Shown: positions 35,656 to 45,436 of the stretch, piece after piece
Layout: each line of letters starts with the position of its first letter
Position numbering within the stretch: the first letter of the stretch is position 1
DNA from: Streptomyces sp. RKAG293
GTDB lineage: Bacteria; Actinomycetota; Actinomycetes; Streptomycetales; Streptomycetaceae
NCBI RefSeq assembly: GCF_023701745.1
Contig: NZ_JAJOZB010000001.1
Span: forward strand, 186,001-250,000
DNA: 64,000 nucleotides
Direction: 5' to 3'
Translations under genes and position numbers: made by a program
Notes under the pieces: generated by a model
Seen by the model: the letters and a program-made list of their open reading frames with translations, nothing else
Database searches by the model: none
Told to the model about the DNA's origin: nothing

Positions 35656-36468
35656 ATGACCTTCGACATGTCCCTCGATCTCGACAACTCCCTGTTGGCC
35701 AAGGTCACGTCCATCGTTCGGACCGCAGGCGACACGCTGCTCGACCGCTACACCACGCACCCTCGCGGAACGGCTCTCGACGAGATCGTGAAGGAGATCT
35801 ACGCCAACGACGACGCGGTCCTGGCGGTGATGCGGGAGCCGCTGCTCCTGGCCAGGCCGGGCTCGCAGTGGGCCGAGGACGAACTGGCCGGCGGGGCGCT
35901 GCCGGCCGGCGAGTGGTGGATCGTCGATCCCGCCGAAGGCAACATCAATCACGTCCACGGCATGCCCGACTGGGCGGTCACCGCCACCTTGGTGCGTGAC
36001 AACCAGCCGGTTCTGACCGTGGTCCACCTTCCACTGACCGGCGACACCTACACCGCGATCGCGGGAAGGGGCGCCCACCTCAACGGCACGGTGCTGTACG
36101 CGTCGGCCAAGACCGACCTGAGCGCGGCCCTGGTCGGCACCGGCCAGGCCAAGCCCGGCGAGGACGCCGACACCTTCCGCAAGATCGGCGAATCCGTCAC
36201 CGCGATGCTGATCAACGCCCTGGTCGTCCGGGTCTCGGTCCCCGCCACCTTGCAACTCATCCACCTCGCCGCCGGACGGATGGACGCCTTCTGGCAGTTC
36301 TCCGACGTCCGCTCCGGCCTGGTGACCGGCGCCCTGCTGGCCATCGAGGCCGGCGGCACCGTCACCGATATCAGCGGAGCCCCCTGGAATCTGGCCAGCC
36401 CTGACTTCCTGGCCGCGGCCCCCGGCCTTCACGCCGCCGCCGTCACGGTCCTCGCCCCGATCGCCTGA
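35656..36468 (+). CDS. Inositol-monophosphatase-family protein with altered metal motif
   Basis: 270 aa. The fold signature WWIVDPAEGNINHVHGMPDW corresponds to W.VDP.DGT.NF, but the second aspartate is glutamate and the threonine is asparagine. The C-terminal SDVRSGLVTGALLAIEAGG matches WD.AAG.LL..EAGG, also altered. Classical members hydrolyse inositol, 3'-phosphoadenosine or sugar phosphates with Mg2+; the changes suggest a different or lost activity. Followed after 27 bp by an NADP-dependent reductase gene, probably one operon under LysR control. Confidence 0.82.
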   Translation: MTFDMSLDLDNSLLAKVTSIVRTAGDTLLDRYTTHPRGTALDEIVKEIYANDDAVLAVMREPLLLARPGSQWAEDELAGGALPAGEWWIVDPAEGNINHVHGMPDWAVTATLVRDNQPVLTVVHLPLTGDTYTAIAGRGAHLNGTVLYASAKTDLSAALVGTGQAKPGEDADTFRKIGESVTAMLINALVVRVSVPATLQLIHLAAGRMDAFWQFSDVRSGLVTGALLAIEAGGTVTDISGAPWNLASPDFLAAAPGLHAAAVTVLAPIA

Positions 36469-36495
36469 TCAGCCCACCCATCACAAGGAGTACTC

Positions 36496-37143
36496 ATGAG
36501 CACCATCGGCATTCTCGGCACCGGGCGCGTCGGCAGCAACCTCGCCCGTGCCCTCGCCGCCGCCGGACACACAGTCATCCTCGGCCACCGCATCCCCGAC
36601 GAGGCAACACCGGTCAAGGAAGCAGGCATTGACCCCTCGATCCGGTTCGCCGACCAGCGCGCCACCGCCCGCGCCGCCGACATCGTGATCAACGCGACCC
36701 CGGGCGACACCGCGCTGGAACGACTGACGGAACTGCGCACCGAACTCGCCGACAAAATCCTCATCGACGTCTCCAACGCCACCCACGATGCCGCCGACGG
36801 ACTGCCGGGAGACCTCGTCTACCCCGGCAGCAGCCTGGCCGAACACCTCCAGCAGGCTCTACCCGACACCCGGGTGGTCAAGACCCTCAACACCATGCTT
36901 TTCATGGTCATGACGTCGCCACAAACCCTGGCCACACCGCCAACGGTCTACCTGTCCGGCGAGGACGACCACGCCAAGGAGACCGTCGCGACCCTGCTCG
37001 GCGACCTCGGCTGGCAGCCGGCATGGATCGAGAACCTCGGCGGCATCACCACCGCCCGCGCCACAGAAGCCCTCATCCTGCTGGTCCCCCACGTCCTGCG
37101 ACGCCATGGATTCCAGCCCTTCGCCGTCTCCCTGACGCGCTGA
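36496..37143 (+). CDS. NADPH-dependent F420 reductase-like protein
   Basis: 215 aa. N-terminal dinucleotide fold IGILGTGRVGSNLARALAAAG with the NADP-type arginine later (GHRIP), then INATPGDTALERL and VVKTLNTMLFMVM, the pattern of the F420H2:NADP+ oxidoreductase / NAD(P)-binding_F420 family. The original F420 enzymes swap hydride between F420 and NADP; many Streptomyces members act on other substrates. AAGGAG lies before ATG 36496. Probably co-transcribed with the upstream gene. Confidence 0.88.
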   Translation: MSTIGILGTGRVGSNLARALAAAGHTVILGHRIPDEATPVKEAGIDPSIRFADQRATARAADIVINATPGDTALERLTELRTELADKILIDVSNATHDAADGLPGDLVYPGSSLAEHLQQALPDTRVVKTLNTMLFMVMTSPQTLATPPTVYLSGEDDHAKETVATLLGDLGWQPAWIENLGGITTARATEALILLVPHVLRRHGFQPFAVSLTR

Positions 37144-37164
37144 CAGCGACCACCACCCCGCTCA

Positions 37165-37735
37165 TCAGCCTGACCGATCCGCTTCCCGCCCCGGCGCGTC
37201 CCCACTACCTGCGGCAGCCGGGATGTGGATGCCGGCGACCCGCTCGCCGAGAAAGAGAGGGGGGCAGGTCCGTTCCCGCAATGCCGCGCCGAACCTGGAA
37301 GTAGCTCTCCATGTCCGCGGGACTTTACGTAGCCGGCCGATCGCCTCGTGGGCCTGGGTGGCGAAGTAGTACTCCCACTCGTGCGCAGTCCGCGCTACCC
37401 ACCCCTGGTGGGCGCCGCAGGTGCTGCGCGCCCAGATGTCGGCGAGCACCACCGCGCACGCATCCGCGCCGGGGCCCAGGAGGGCGCCGTGGACGATGTC
37501 GATCAGTCTCTGGCGCACGGCCGTGGCTCGCGCGGGCTCCTGACCCAGAGAGCCGTCGAACTGGTCATCGAAGACGAAGGAGAACGCCGTCGCGTCGGCG
37601 CACAGATCCAGGTCCGGCCCCTGGGCGTAGGGGAAAGCCGGGCGTGGCCAGCTGCGGCATGCCCCGCGAGGCGTACCAGTCCACGGATCGCTCCTCCCCC
37701 ATGAGGGGCCTTCCCCGTGAAGGTGGGCACGCGGC
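37165..37735 (-). pseudogene. Terpene synthase relic
   Basis: The minus strand contains [17 protein letters not shown], then, one frame away, [20 protein letters not shown] with the DDxxD-type metal motif DDQFD, and then [20 protein letters not shown]. That is the N-terminal half of a bacterial class I terpene cyclase. A frameshift sits at the G/A run 37631-37637, the start is cut by the IS3 element at 37740, and the second metal motif (NSE) is missing. Dead. Confidence 0.82.
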
Positions 37736-37741
37736 TATTGA

Positions 37742-38591
37742 TCACGCGGCGAGTGTGAGTTCAGCGGTGTGGTGTTGGCGTTCGTATCCGTTGGGGCTGA
37801 GGTGGCCGTTGGCGGAGTGTCGACGGCGGGTGTTGTAGAGGGTGAGCCAGGCGAAGACGGTCCTGTGGCAGGTGCCGGCGTCGCCGTAGTCGTGGGCGCC
37901 TTGGAGGGTCTCGCGTTTCAGGGATGCGTGGAAGCTTTCGCAGGCCGCGTTGTCGGCGCTGGTGCCGACCGCGCCCATTGACCGGGTGACTGCAAGGTGG
38001 TCGCAGAGGCCGGCGAAGGCCCGGGAGCCGTATTGGGCCCCGTGGTCGGAGTGGAACACCGCGCCGTCCAGGCCGCCACGGATCGAGGCGGCCATCTGCA
38101 GGGCGTCGGCTACCAGGTCGGTGCGCATGTGGTTGGCGATGGACCAGCCGACGACCTTGCGGCTGGAAGCATTCCAGCACGGTCGCAAGGTAGAGGAACT
38201 CCCCGCCGGCGAGCGGGATAGACGTGATAGCGCCCATGTATTTGCGTCCCGGGTCGGTGGCGGTGACGTCCCGCTGGAACAGGTCCAGGACCGGTGCGGC
38301 TGCCGGGTCCGGGACGGTGGTGCGCACGCGTCTGCGTAGGCGGATGCCGGTGATGGAGAACGTCCGCATGATCCGGGCGACCCGCTTTTCGTTGACCCGC
38401 CGCCCTTTCTCGCGGAGCTCGGCGGTCACGCGCGGGGAGCCGTAGGCGCCGCCGGACTCGCCGTGGACCGCGCGGATCTCCTCGGCCAGGACCCGGTCCT
38501 TGTGCTGCCGTGCAGCCCGGGCCTCGGCGCCGGCGAGCCACTTGTAGGAGCTGGACCGGTTCACGTCCAGGACGTGGCAGAGCCGCTTCAC
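37742..38591 (-). pseudogene. IS3-family transposase OrfB, frameshifted
   Basis: The N-terminal half (LCHVLDVNRSSSYKWLAG, AYGSPRVTAELREKG) and the integrase core (VFHSDHGAQYGS with a catalytic aspartate, AACESFHASLKRE with the glutamate) are readable in two frames, switching near 38175. OrfA is absent and no inverted repeats are obvious. The insertion truncated the terpene synthase gene. Confidence 0.87.
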
Positions 38592-38907
38592 CTCGTAGGT
38601 GTCCCGGTGGCCGTCAACGATGTCGTCCGTTCGAAGGGTCCGACCCGGGGCTTTGCGACATCGCGGCGTGGCTGAACAGCCAGCGGGCCCAGGGCCCGGA
38701 CTGCCCGCAGCCCAGATGGATCAGTCTGCGGAGCCGTCCCACAGACCCAGGCGCACGAGACGGCGTTGCCGGCATCGCTCGCACCAACACGTCGGGCTCA
38801 TCAACCCCCGAGCACAACCCACTCCTGCCGTGTTGTTGGGCGTTCGGCTTCCCTGTGGACGAGCGCCCCGGGCCCGGGTGGGTCCACGCGGCTGACGCGC
38901 AGGGCGG
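38592..38907. other. Gene-free stretch after the IS3 remnant
   Basis: No gene is supported. Short frames in all directions are arginine/proline-rich and lack starts. Confidence 0.4.
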
Positions 38908-40263
38908 TCAGGGTGCGCGGGGGATCCAGTCGCTGCCACCCAGGGGGTAGTCGTAGCCGGGACGGTCGGCGCCGGCGCTGGTACGGAAAGGGGTGCCGTC
39001 GTTGTCGGCGCGGACGGTGCCGTGGCGGGTGCCGCTCGACCAGTCGAGGGTGAGGCTCCAGCGCACGTCGTGCGCCTTGGTGTGGGCGGTGACGTAGAAG
39101 ACCTCGGGATCGGACTGGCTGACGCTGTACGGGAAGTCGCGCTGGCCGTTCTTGACCGTGACGGTGGGGCTGCCGCTGTCCAGGTCGACGTCGAAGGACT
39201 TGGTCTCGACGCCACCGCCGCAGCCGACGCCCATCGCGTAGTCGTTCCAGGCGAGCGGCGCGTTCCTGGACACGATGCTCACGTGCAGCGCTTCCAGGAC
39301 GACGGTCTGTGAGCCGGTGCCCTGGACGGTGAGGGCTACCCGCTGCTCGTCCGAAGAGACCGCGCCGTACGAAGCCGCCCAGCGCGGCGCGTTCTCCTCG
39401 TTGGCGGGCGGGCCCATCTGCGCGGGGGCGCTGTCGACGAGGAAGCGCTGGCTGCACGGGTTGTCGTAGACGTAGGGGCGGGTGCGGACGGTGAGCGGGA
39501 CCGCGGCGCTGCCAGGGATCGGCGCGGCGGACGTGTGGGGTGCCGCAGCGCCCGGCGTGGTGGAGGTTTCGGCTGTCGGCCGGTCGCCGGTCGCGCCCGC
39601 GCGTGGGGTCGACGGGCCCGGCGTGTTCGGTGTGGGGGTGTCCTGCGGGACGGAGGCGTTCACCGTCTTCTGGTTGCCCGCGTCGCTCAGGTTTCCGGTC
39701 GTGCTCGTGCCGCTGTCACCGGCCCACGGCGCACGCGCCGCGAGCACCGAGGCCACCAGTACGGCCGCGGCGGCGGAGGCGACCAGCACCGTACGGCGCC
39801 GTCGCGGTACGGCGGACGCGCCCGGCATGCTGACGACGACCGGCTCTTCGGGCTCGTTCGACGCATCCTGGGTATCGGCTCCGGGGGCCCCGGCCGTCTC
39901 GCCGGGCTCGGCCGCATCCGGCTCGCCGGCCGCGAGGACCGCAACACCGGCCCCTGCCTCTCCGCTCTCGCGCCGCACCTGCGACGCGGCCGCGCGGGCT
40001 GCGTCCGCCAGAACCCAACGGCGGTGCAGCTCCACGAGTTCCTGCGGCGTCGCCCTGCACACCCGCGCGAGGCGCTCCACCGGCGCGTAGTCATTCGGGA
40101 CAGCCGCGCCGTTGCAGTACCGGTGCAGCGTCGACGTGCTCATGTGCAGCCGCTTCGCGAGCGTGCCGTAACTCAGCCCCGAGCGGTCCTTGAGCTCCCG
40201 TAGCAGCGTCGCGAACCCCTCGGCCGACCCGGTCCCTGCCGACCCTGCCACGTGTTCCCCCAT
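38908..40263 (-). CDS. Membrane-anchored XRE-type regulator
   Basis: 451 aa. An N-terminal helix-turn-helix (SYGTLAKRLHMSTSTLHRYC) and TPQELVELHRRWVLADAARA are followed by one membrane helix (VLVASAAAAVLVASVLAAR) and a C-terminal extracytoplasmic domain of about 250 residues with a PCSQRFL cysteine and beta-strand-rich sequence (TVVLEALHVSIVS). This three-part layout is a common Streptomyces family thought to sense outside signals. It faces a lipoprotein gene divergently. Confidence 0.87.
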   Translation of the reverse strand: MGEHVAGSAGTGSAEGFATLLRELKDRSGLSYGTLAKRLHMSTSTLHRYCNGAAVPNDYAPVERLARVCRATPQELVELHRRWVLADAARAAASQVRRESGEAGAGVAVLAAGEPDAAEPGETAGAPGADTQDASNEPEEPVVVSMPGASAVPRRRRTVLVASAAAAVLVASVLAARAPWAGDSGTSTTGNLSDAGNQKTVNASVPQDTPTPNTPGPSTPRAGATGDRPTAETSTTPGAAAPHTSAAPIPGSAAVPLTVRTRPYVYDNPCSQRFLVDSAPAQMGPPANEENAPRWAASYGAVSSDEQRVALTVQGTGSQTVVLEALHVSIVSRNAPLAWNDYAMGVGCGGGVETKSFDVDLDSGSPTVTVKNGQRDFPYSVSQSDPEVFYVTAHTKAHDVRWSLTLDWSSGTRHGTVRADNDGTPFRTSAGADRPGYDYPLGGSDWIPRAP

Positions 40264-40447
40264 CCCGAAGCGACTCCCCGTATCCCGTTCCAGCGTTCCA
40301 GGCGCTTCGTATTCGCCCTGTTCAGAGCCTATTTCACCATTCCAGTATCCCCAACTGCCGGCAGGCGTGACGGCTGGGACGGATCACCGAACAAGCTCCT
40401 GCCATCCAAGCACCACACCAGTGTCACCAGCGAATGAGGTACGCAAC

Positions 40448-41179
40448 ATGTCCGGTATCCGCACCCGCGGTATCCCTCTCGCCACCGCCGCCGCGACCGT
40501 CGCGATCGCCGCGCTCTCCCTGACCGCCTGCGGCGACGGTGGAACGGGCGTCCGCGCCGAGACCGGGGGGACGAGCCATGCGGGGTCCACCGTGCCCACC
40601 GGCAGTGCTTCCGCCCCGGGCCCGTCCGCGTCGCCCTCCGTGGCGAACCCCGCGTCATCCCAGGCGCCCGGCACGTCCGGGCCTGCGGGGTCCGGTGGTC
40701 CGAAGCCCACGACGCGGCACACCACCGCCGGAGCCCCGGACTCCGCAGGCAAGCCGGTCACCTGCGAGGGCTCCAACACCAAGACCGTGGCGGCCCCGTT
40801 GAACCGCCCGGTCAACCACATGCTGCTCACCGTCACCAACACCGGCAGCACGACCTGTTACCTCTACGCCTACCCGGCGCTGCGGTTCACCGGGGCCCAG
40901 GCGGTGCCCCCCGTTATCGACGACTCCCACCCGCAGGCCGTGGTGACGCTGAACCCGGGACAGTCCGGCTACGCCCTGGTGAACCTGTCCGCCGCAGACG
41001 GCAGCGGCACGAACGGCTACACCGCGAGGACCCTGGCGGTCTACTTCTACGGCCGGTCCGGCACCGAGAACGTGGGCGCCGCCGCCCACCCGTCACTGCC
41101 CGCGGGGGGCCTGTACATCGACAACACGCTCAAGACCACGTACTGGCAGCAGTCGATGGACGACGCCCTGAACTGGTGA
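40448..41179 (+). CDS. DUF4232 lipoprotein
   Basis: 243 aa. Lipoprotein signal (IAALSLTAC) with the lipobox cysteine at residue 28, then a Ser/Pro/Gly-rich linker, then the DUF4232 beta-sandwich (HMLLTVTNTGSTTCYLYAYP, ALRFTGAQAVPP, LNPGQSGYALVNLSA). GAGG precedes ATG 40448. Divergent from the membrane-anchored regulator, with 184 bp between. Extracytoplasmic, unknown function. Confidence 0.88.
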   Translation: MSGIRTRGIPLATAAATVAIAALSLTACGDGGTGVRAETGGTSHAGSTVPTGSASAPGPSASPSVANPASSQAPGTSGPAGSGGPKPTTRHTTAGAPDSAGKPVTCEGSNTKTVAAPLNRPVNHMLLTVTNTGSTTCYLYAYPALRFTGAQAVPPVIDDSHPQAVVTLNPGQSGYALVNLSAADGSGTNGYTARTLAVYFYGRSGTENVGAAAHPSLPAGGLYIDNTLKTTYWQQSMDDALNW

Positions 41180-41607
41180 CACACGGACCGCGCCGCCCAC
41201 GGACGACACGGCTGCTGAGACTGCGCGAACAAACAGCGGGCCAGTGTGTGCGAGGAGGGATCATGTTCCCCATCCTCCATGGGCGGTAACCGGTTCGGGT
41301 CGTCTACGCGCCGGATTCGGCACCAGATCCGGCCGAGTGGACGATCCCCGCGAAGTAGACCCGGCGCAGCCGCAACACGGACGATGACCTCGTACGGCGG
41401 GTCGCCGCCGCGTACGGGATCACGCCCTTGGACCGGGACTGTCCAATAGACTTCTTACAGTCCCCGATCCCGACCAGCGGCTGTGCGTGCTCACCGCGAC
41501 ATCCACCGCAACCGTTGCTACAAGGGTTGGCGGGCGGTCAGGTTTGCTCCGAGGGTTTGTGCTGGGTGCAGTCGGGCGGGTTGATTGAGGTCTGGCATGA
41601 TCGCGCG
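41180..41607. other. Gene-free stretch upstream of the SUFU gene
   Basis: Contains an imperfect hairpin (ggactgtcc...ggacagt-like) around 41440 and no supportable gene. Confidence 0.35.
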
Positions 41608-42186
41608 GTGAGTGATGCGAGGCTGCTGGCCGTGGAGGCCGTTGAGTCACATGTCCGGGCGTTCTTCGAGGGGCATTCCGTTGAGGTCGTCGTCTACGAC
41701 CTGGGGCCGGAACGGCGCGAGGTCGTAGACGACCTGCGGGTTCTCGTTGTCGGCCCCGGTCCACGCAGCGATAGCTGGGCCTATGTGACCGCCGGGTGCT
41801 GGGCCGCGATGGAGAAGGATGGTCATGGGCTTGAGTTCGTCATGACCGCCCCCGTCAGCGACCAGCGGTTCATCGACCTCATGGCCACGATCACGTACTA
41901 CCACTGCGGTGGGCATCAGCTCGACCTGAAGCACAGCATGCCGATCGGTGAACCATGGGTGCCGGGCTCGGCCTGCGACCACCTGCTGATCAGCCTGCCC
42001 TATCTCCACGGACCTGACCTTGAACACTGTCCGCTGCCCGGGGGCCACGCCCGCATCCTCCGGCCCCTGCCTGTGACAGCCGCCGAAATCGAGTTCCGCA
42101 GACGTCAGGGTCATGAGGCGTTGGAGCAGCTCTTCGACGAGGCGGAGATCATTCCCACTGATCCTTTCCGGGCATCGGTGGTGTGA
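41608..42186 (+). CDS. SUFU-family protein
   Basis: 192 aa. Matches the suppressor-of-fused domain: VEVVVYDLGPERREVVDDLRV, YVTAGCWAAM, LEFVMTAPVSDQRFIDLMAT, HLLISLPYLHGPDLEHCPLPG. In bacteria SUFU proteins are common as immunity proteins of polymorphic toxin systems; here no toxin is adjacent. Start GTG 41608 chosen by homology, with a weak ribosome site. Confidence 0.82.
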   Translation: MSDARLLAVEAVESHVRAFFEGHSVEVVVYDLGPERREVVDDLRVLVVGPGPRSDSWAYVTAGCWAAMEKDGHGLEFVMTAPVSDQRFIDLMATITYYHCGGHQLDLKHSMPIGEPWVPGSACDHLLISLPYLHGPDLEHCPLPGGHARILRPLPVTAAEIEFRRRQGHEALEQLFDEAEIIPTDPFRASVV

Positions 42187-42287
42187 GGCGACGGCTCCTG
42201 TACGACTGGAGGCTGGAACGTGACGACGGATGCCTGGCGTGTGTTGGAGGAGATACAGCGTCCGGCGTGGACGTTCACGCCTGCGCG

Positions 42288-42749
42288 TCAGGCCGTCACA
42301 GCGGCACGGGGTCGGGCGGCCCACGCGATCCCCGCCAACACGGCAGTACAGGCCACCGATGCCGCTGCCGTCATCCGAATCCCCTGCGGCACGTCCTCCA
42401 CGGTTCTCCGCTCTCCGTCTTCCATGACGCATACGGTACGCAGGCTGAGGAAATGGACGTCATACCCCACCGCCCCCTGCAACTTGGACCGGCACGGGTG
42501 GTCGTAGGGGAACGGAGCCGAGTCCGCCCCGCCGTCCTGCGCCACGGCCACGGTCGACATCAAACCGATAGCCCCCAATGAGTAGGAGGCCGTGGCCGTG
42601 GCTGCGCACGCAAGGGCGGCAGCAACGACCACACGGCGCCATCCAGCCCAGCCTTCGTTCCCCAACAAGGCAACCTTGACGGACTGGAGTAGGAAGAACA
42701 CGACCAAGGCAAGCGCGGCGAGGAATGCCACCGGTATGAAGAGGATCAT
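42288..42749 (-). CDS. Hypothetical membrane protein, 153 aa
   Basis: Three predicted membrane helices (MILFIPVAFLAALALVVFFL, VVVAAALACAATATASYSL and VACTAVLAGIAWAA) with a loop between the second and third carrying HPCRSKLQGAVGYD and VCVMEDGERRTVE, two cysteines that could pair. GGGAGA lies upstream of ATG 42749. Convergent with the SUFU gene. No family recognised. Confidence 0.65.
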   Translation of the reverse strand: MILFIPVAFLAALALVVFFLLQSVKVALLGNEGWAGWRRVVVAAALACAATATASYSLGAIGLMSTVAVAQDGGADSAPFPYDHPCRSKLQGAVGYDVHFLSLRTVCVMEDGERRTVEDVPQGIRMTAAASVACTAVLAGIAWAARPRAAVTA

Positions 42750-43249
42750 GACGGTATTCTCCCTCGCGCTCGGTTGCCCATGGGGTTCCCGTGCACTGAA
42801 CCGAGCCTGACGTCAACTGCTGGCGTGGGACGAAGCCACAACGTGAACCGGTGGCGCCAGCACTGCTCCATCTTCGGTGGCAATCGGTCCAGGTTCGTTG
42901 TCAGAGGACAATCCGCGAGCGCCAGGCGGTCGCCGTCGCGTCGGTGTCGGGGCGAGGAGCGGCCGGGGCTGGGTCCGGATCGGACATGGGGTCGGTCCTT
43001 CGGTCGAGGTGCGGGGCACAGCCGCACACGGAAGAAGAGCTGGAACGCTCGCCCCTTGTCGCAGGAGGCGGCGGGCCAGACAGCAACGGCACGGAAACTG
43101 CTTCGTGATGCCTGGCAGTGCCGGTGACATTTCCTCTTGCTGAAGCCCCATTCAAGGGCTGTGGCCTGCGACTTCACAGCTCCTGGGTGACGGACTCTCA
43201 ACGGCCCCAGCTCTTGAATCTCCCGGCCTGAACCACTACCGCACCGGTG
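42750..43249. other. Gene-free stretch
   Basis: No convincing gene; several short minus-strand frames share protein-like bits (DPDPAPAAPRPDTDATATAW) but no complete gene can be assembled. Confidence 0.35.
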
Positions 43250-43829
43250 TCAGGACCGAACGGTCCCACCCTCGCCATCCTCGGAGGTGGGACCGAATGG
43301 CGCCAGGCCACTGACCCGGACCACACCGAACGTGGTGCCAAGGAGGAACGTCAAAAACAACACGATGCCGATCCCGATCTTCTCCGGCCGGTCCGGCTGG
43401 ACAGCCGGTCCTCCTCGCTCGAGCCCAGCGATGGCGCTGGTGAGGACGGCGGCCGCCATCACGTCGGCGACCTGCGTTGCCATACCGGGAACAGCGTCCG
43501 AGCTCTGCTCGGTCAGGAGCTGCTGGTTCTGCGAGCGCAGCACCTCGACCTCGCGCAGCAGCAGCAGCAGCCTGCTCACTTTGTGCCGCGAGGTCGGCTT
43601 CCATCTGCCGGGTGTAGTGCTGGGCGGCGCGCAGTTGATCGTCCTGCCGGATGATGACCTGCAGTCCCTCGTCCCGCTCGTCCTCTGCGATCCGGGCCCG
43701 CTCCACGGCCAGGCGCAGCTCCTGGTCGAGGTCGCTGGCGCGCTGTTCGAGCGATTGCAGGCGCTGCTGGGACAGGTCGTGCTCGTCTGGGATCTGGTGC
43801 AGCTCCTCCTTGAGTTGCGCCGACTGCAC
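43250..43829 (-). pseudogene. Coiled-coil protein with C-terminal membrane helix, frameshifted
   Basis: The first 88 residues are a long coiled coil (LQSLEQRASDLDQELRLAVE, DEGLQVIIRQDDQLRAAQHY). At a (cag/ctg) repeat near 43556-43572 the frame must change to continue as EVEVLRSQNQQLLTE, then a membrane helix IGIGIVLFLTFLLGTTFGVV. The repeat is a likely slippage site. A complete protein would be about 193 aa and anchored at the C-terminus. Confidence 0.65.
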
Positions 43830-44476
43830 TGCGGGCGATCCGCTGGCCAGGTCACTGCAGCGAGCCAGCCCGGAGTCCGCGGGAGGAGCGGTTCCGGGGG
43901 ATTACTGAGCCGCTCCTCCTGATGAGGAAGGGGACCTTCGAGCCCGCGCCGCGCGATCAGGGGGGTCAGGCGCCGCGCGAGACCCCACAGCGAGGTCCCT
44001 CTTCCAGCCCGTAGGAGTTCCTGCCAGACCCTCCGGGCTCACCACCCATACTCCGCCGCCCCGGAACCCGACAGGCGCGCCGAACGACCCCGACACCGGG
44101 GACCTTCGTCCCGGGAGTTGGGCTGTCCCGCCCTGGGGACCAGCCCCAGCCGGCCGCATCCGACGGCAAGCTCCGCGCCCGCCCGGCCCATCCCCACGCT
44201 TCGACTTCGTCGTGCAGCGAGGCCTGCGCGGAACCGATCTGGCTGATGAACAGGCCCAGCATCAATGCTCCTTCAAGGCCCGTCAGCAGGGAGAGCAGCT
44301 GCTCCATCTCGCCTGGGTTCCGTCGTCGTGCTTGAAGCCCTGGAGGCGGGTACGTGTCGCCACGATCACGCGAGCGAAGACGTCGTCGCAGAGTCCCGGC
44401 CCCTGGCCGTCATCGTATGCGTTGGCTTCACGAGCCGTGAGGCGACCGCGGTAGACAAAACACAGAGCCTCGGCCC

Positions 44477-44504
44477 GGTTGGTCGGTTGGTTGGTTGGTT
44501 GGTT
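44477..44504 (+). repeat. Seven ggtt repeats
   Basis: Tandem four-base units (one ggtc variant) in a stretch without a convincing gene (43856-44825). Confidence 0.9.
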
Positions 44505-44825
44505 GGGGGACCTTGCCGTCCTTCGTCTCCTTCCACCAGGCCATCTCCGGCTCGTTCGGCAGGTTGGCTTCCGTGGTGTCGTGCTGGGCGGCGCGGTGAT
44601 GGGTGGCGCCGTGGTGGCGGTGCGGGGGTCTGGCCGGGGGCCCGCGCGTCAGTGCGGTCACCCATGGCCGCCCAGGTCCCGATCGCCGCGCCGCCGAGGA
44701 GTAAGACGCCAGTACCCGCTGGCTCCACTCCTCGGTCATGGAGCGGCCCCTGACTGATCGACGGCTTACACGCACCCGGGGGTGTGATGGGGTGCGCAGC
44801 AGGCGGCTGCGTGCGCTTCCTGTGC

Positions 44826-45152
44826 TCAGGCGGCTGGGTGGTGGGCGCGGGTACGGAGTTGTTCGTTGAGTGCGAGGGCTAGTTCGAGCTGGTCCTGCAG
44901 CGCGACGATGCGACACGCGTCCCCGATGGCGGTGTACTGGTCGACGAGTTCACGGACCCGGGCGGCGATACGTAGCTGGTAGCGGGAGTAGCGGCGGTGG
45001 CCTCCGTCGGAGCGCAGCGGGGTGATCAGTCGGGCATCGCCGATCGCGCGGAGGAAGGCGGGGCTGGCGCCGATCATTTCGGCGGCGCGGCCGATGGTGT
45101 AGGCGGGGTAGTCCTCGTCATCGAGACGGCCGAAGGAGTGGTCTGCTGTCAT
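44826..45152 (-). CDS. MerR-family regulator
   Basis: 108 aa. The N-terminal winged helix is typical of MerR: AYTIGRAAEMIGASPAFLRAIG, LRSDGGHRRYSRYQLRIA, and then a short dimer helix (VALQDQLELALALNEQLRT). There is no effector domain, so it resembles the short heat-shock/HspR-like MerR proteins. Divergent gene absent (IS inserted upstream). Confidence 0.87.
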   Translation of the reverse strand: MTADHSFGRLDDEDYPAYTIGRAAEMIGASPAFLRAIGDARLITPLRSDGGHRRYSRYQLRIAARVRELVDQYTAIGDACRIVALQDQLELALALNEQLRTRAHHPAA

Positions 45153-45200
45153 CTCACCTCACTGGGATACGGGCGAAGGGGCGTGAAGGTAACGCGTGGA

Positions 45201-45231
45201 GGGGCCCTGGCGCTTGCAGCGCCAGGGCCCC
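45201..45231. terminator. Perfect 13-bp GC hairpin
   Basis: ggggccctggcgc (45201-45213), loop ttgca, then its complement to 45231. It lies upstream of the MerR start and close to the left end of the IS. Likely a bidirectional terminator or an insulator of a now-missing neighbour. Confidence 0.8.
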
Positions 45232-45436
45232 GAGGGACGGAAAACACCACCTGCCGACCCCGATACTGCGCCGGCCTACTGGGTCCGCACTGCCGACCGT
45301 GGTCGGGGGTGCGGGGATCGCGAATGCGTGACCGGAGACCACCTCACTATCGATGTCCTGCGGTACCCGGACTCAAGCCGTCGGCCCGGGCGATCCTGAT
45401 GGCGCTCAACCCCTCCGTTCCCTCTAAGAGGATGTC

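Noticed and set aside
44477..44504. Telomere-like repeat
   Set aside because: Seven ggtt units are only a short simple repeat; Streptomyces telomeres have palindromes, not such repeats.
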